A stretch of 64,000 nt of DNA. Source: Carya illinoinensis (lineage: Eukaryota > Streptophyta > Magnoliopsida > Fagales > Juglandaceae). The DNA lies in contig NC_056753.1 in NCBI RefSeq assembly GCF_018687715.1, forward strand, positions 8,978,501 through 9,042,500. The letters are read 5' to 3'. The notes beneath the pieces are model-generated. The model saw only the letters and a list, made by a program, of their open reading frames with translations. It was not told the DNA's origin and searched no databases. The translations under genes and the position numbers were made by a program. Each line of letters opens with the position of its first letter. Position 1 is the stretch's first letter. Below, in pieces: positions 63,977-64,000 of the stretch.

Positions 63977-64000
63977 GTTAAGGACGATAAATAGCATTTC

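Overview
The window is plant nuclear DNA, most likely from a woody eudicot. I cannot fix the species. The evidence is a canonical 7-exon plant cysteine-rich receptor-like kinase (CRK) gene with GT-AG introns, plant-type Ty3/gypsy elements (Tekay/Del-like, CRM-like and Athila/Tat-like) with initiator-Met tRNA primer sites, plant MITEs, and very AT-rich intergenic DNA. No rRNA, tRNA, CRISPR or bacterial-type operon is visible.

Positions 1-49005 are one nested retrotransposon cluster with no host gene that I can support. Working outward from the repeat boundaries: a 3' LTR with its upstream internal tail (1-3000); an opposite-strand LTR piece with a TATA box and a run of 29 G (3001-4626); a probable 4.6 kb LTR (4627-9236); an LTR fragment (9237-11427) next to a clean solo LTR with duplication CGGAA (11433-13537); an opposite-strand LTR (13546-15724); and a large, internally deleted element (about 15725-38158). 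The 5' LTR of that last element was split twice. One insertion is a 4651-bp opposite-orientation solo LTR of its own family, flanked by TTTTA (16709-21359). The other is a complete but mutated CRM-like element (22738-29770). Then follow an opposite-strand LTR (38696-45865) carrying a truncated Athila/Tat-like element with an open protease frame and a 51-bp tandem array in its LTR, another LTR tail, and a third copy of the 2.1 kb LTR family split by an 846-bp poly(A) retroposon with a perfect 15-bp target duplication.

Positions 49006-64000 are gene-bearing. The one confident host gene is a minus-strand CRK (52289-59154). The splice sites I could place give an uninterrupted 663-residue protein with signal peptide, two DUF26 domains, transmembrane segment and kinase with all key residues. 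Its first intron is about 4.0 kb and holds a remnant of a second CRK signal peptide, a hAT-like element, an RNase H fragment, a poly(A)-tailed piece and a MITE. This suggests that the gene is a fusion of tandem paralogues. Around it lie several MITEs, a short hAT-like element in its upstream region, a 5'UTR-like exon with a telo-box, an Athila/Tat-like LTR fragment, a long inverted repeat able to form a hairpin (61316-62038), and exon-like sequences at the right edge that I cannot assign.

I see no new biochemical system. The more unusual items are the CRK intron with its orphan exon piece, the self-nesting of a giant LTR family, the pol tail encoded inside the CRM-like LTR, the long hairpin and the LTR-internal tandem arrays.
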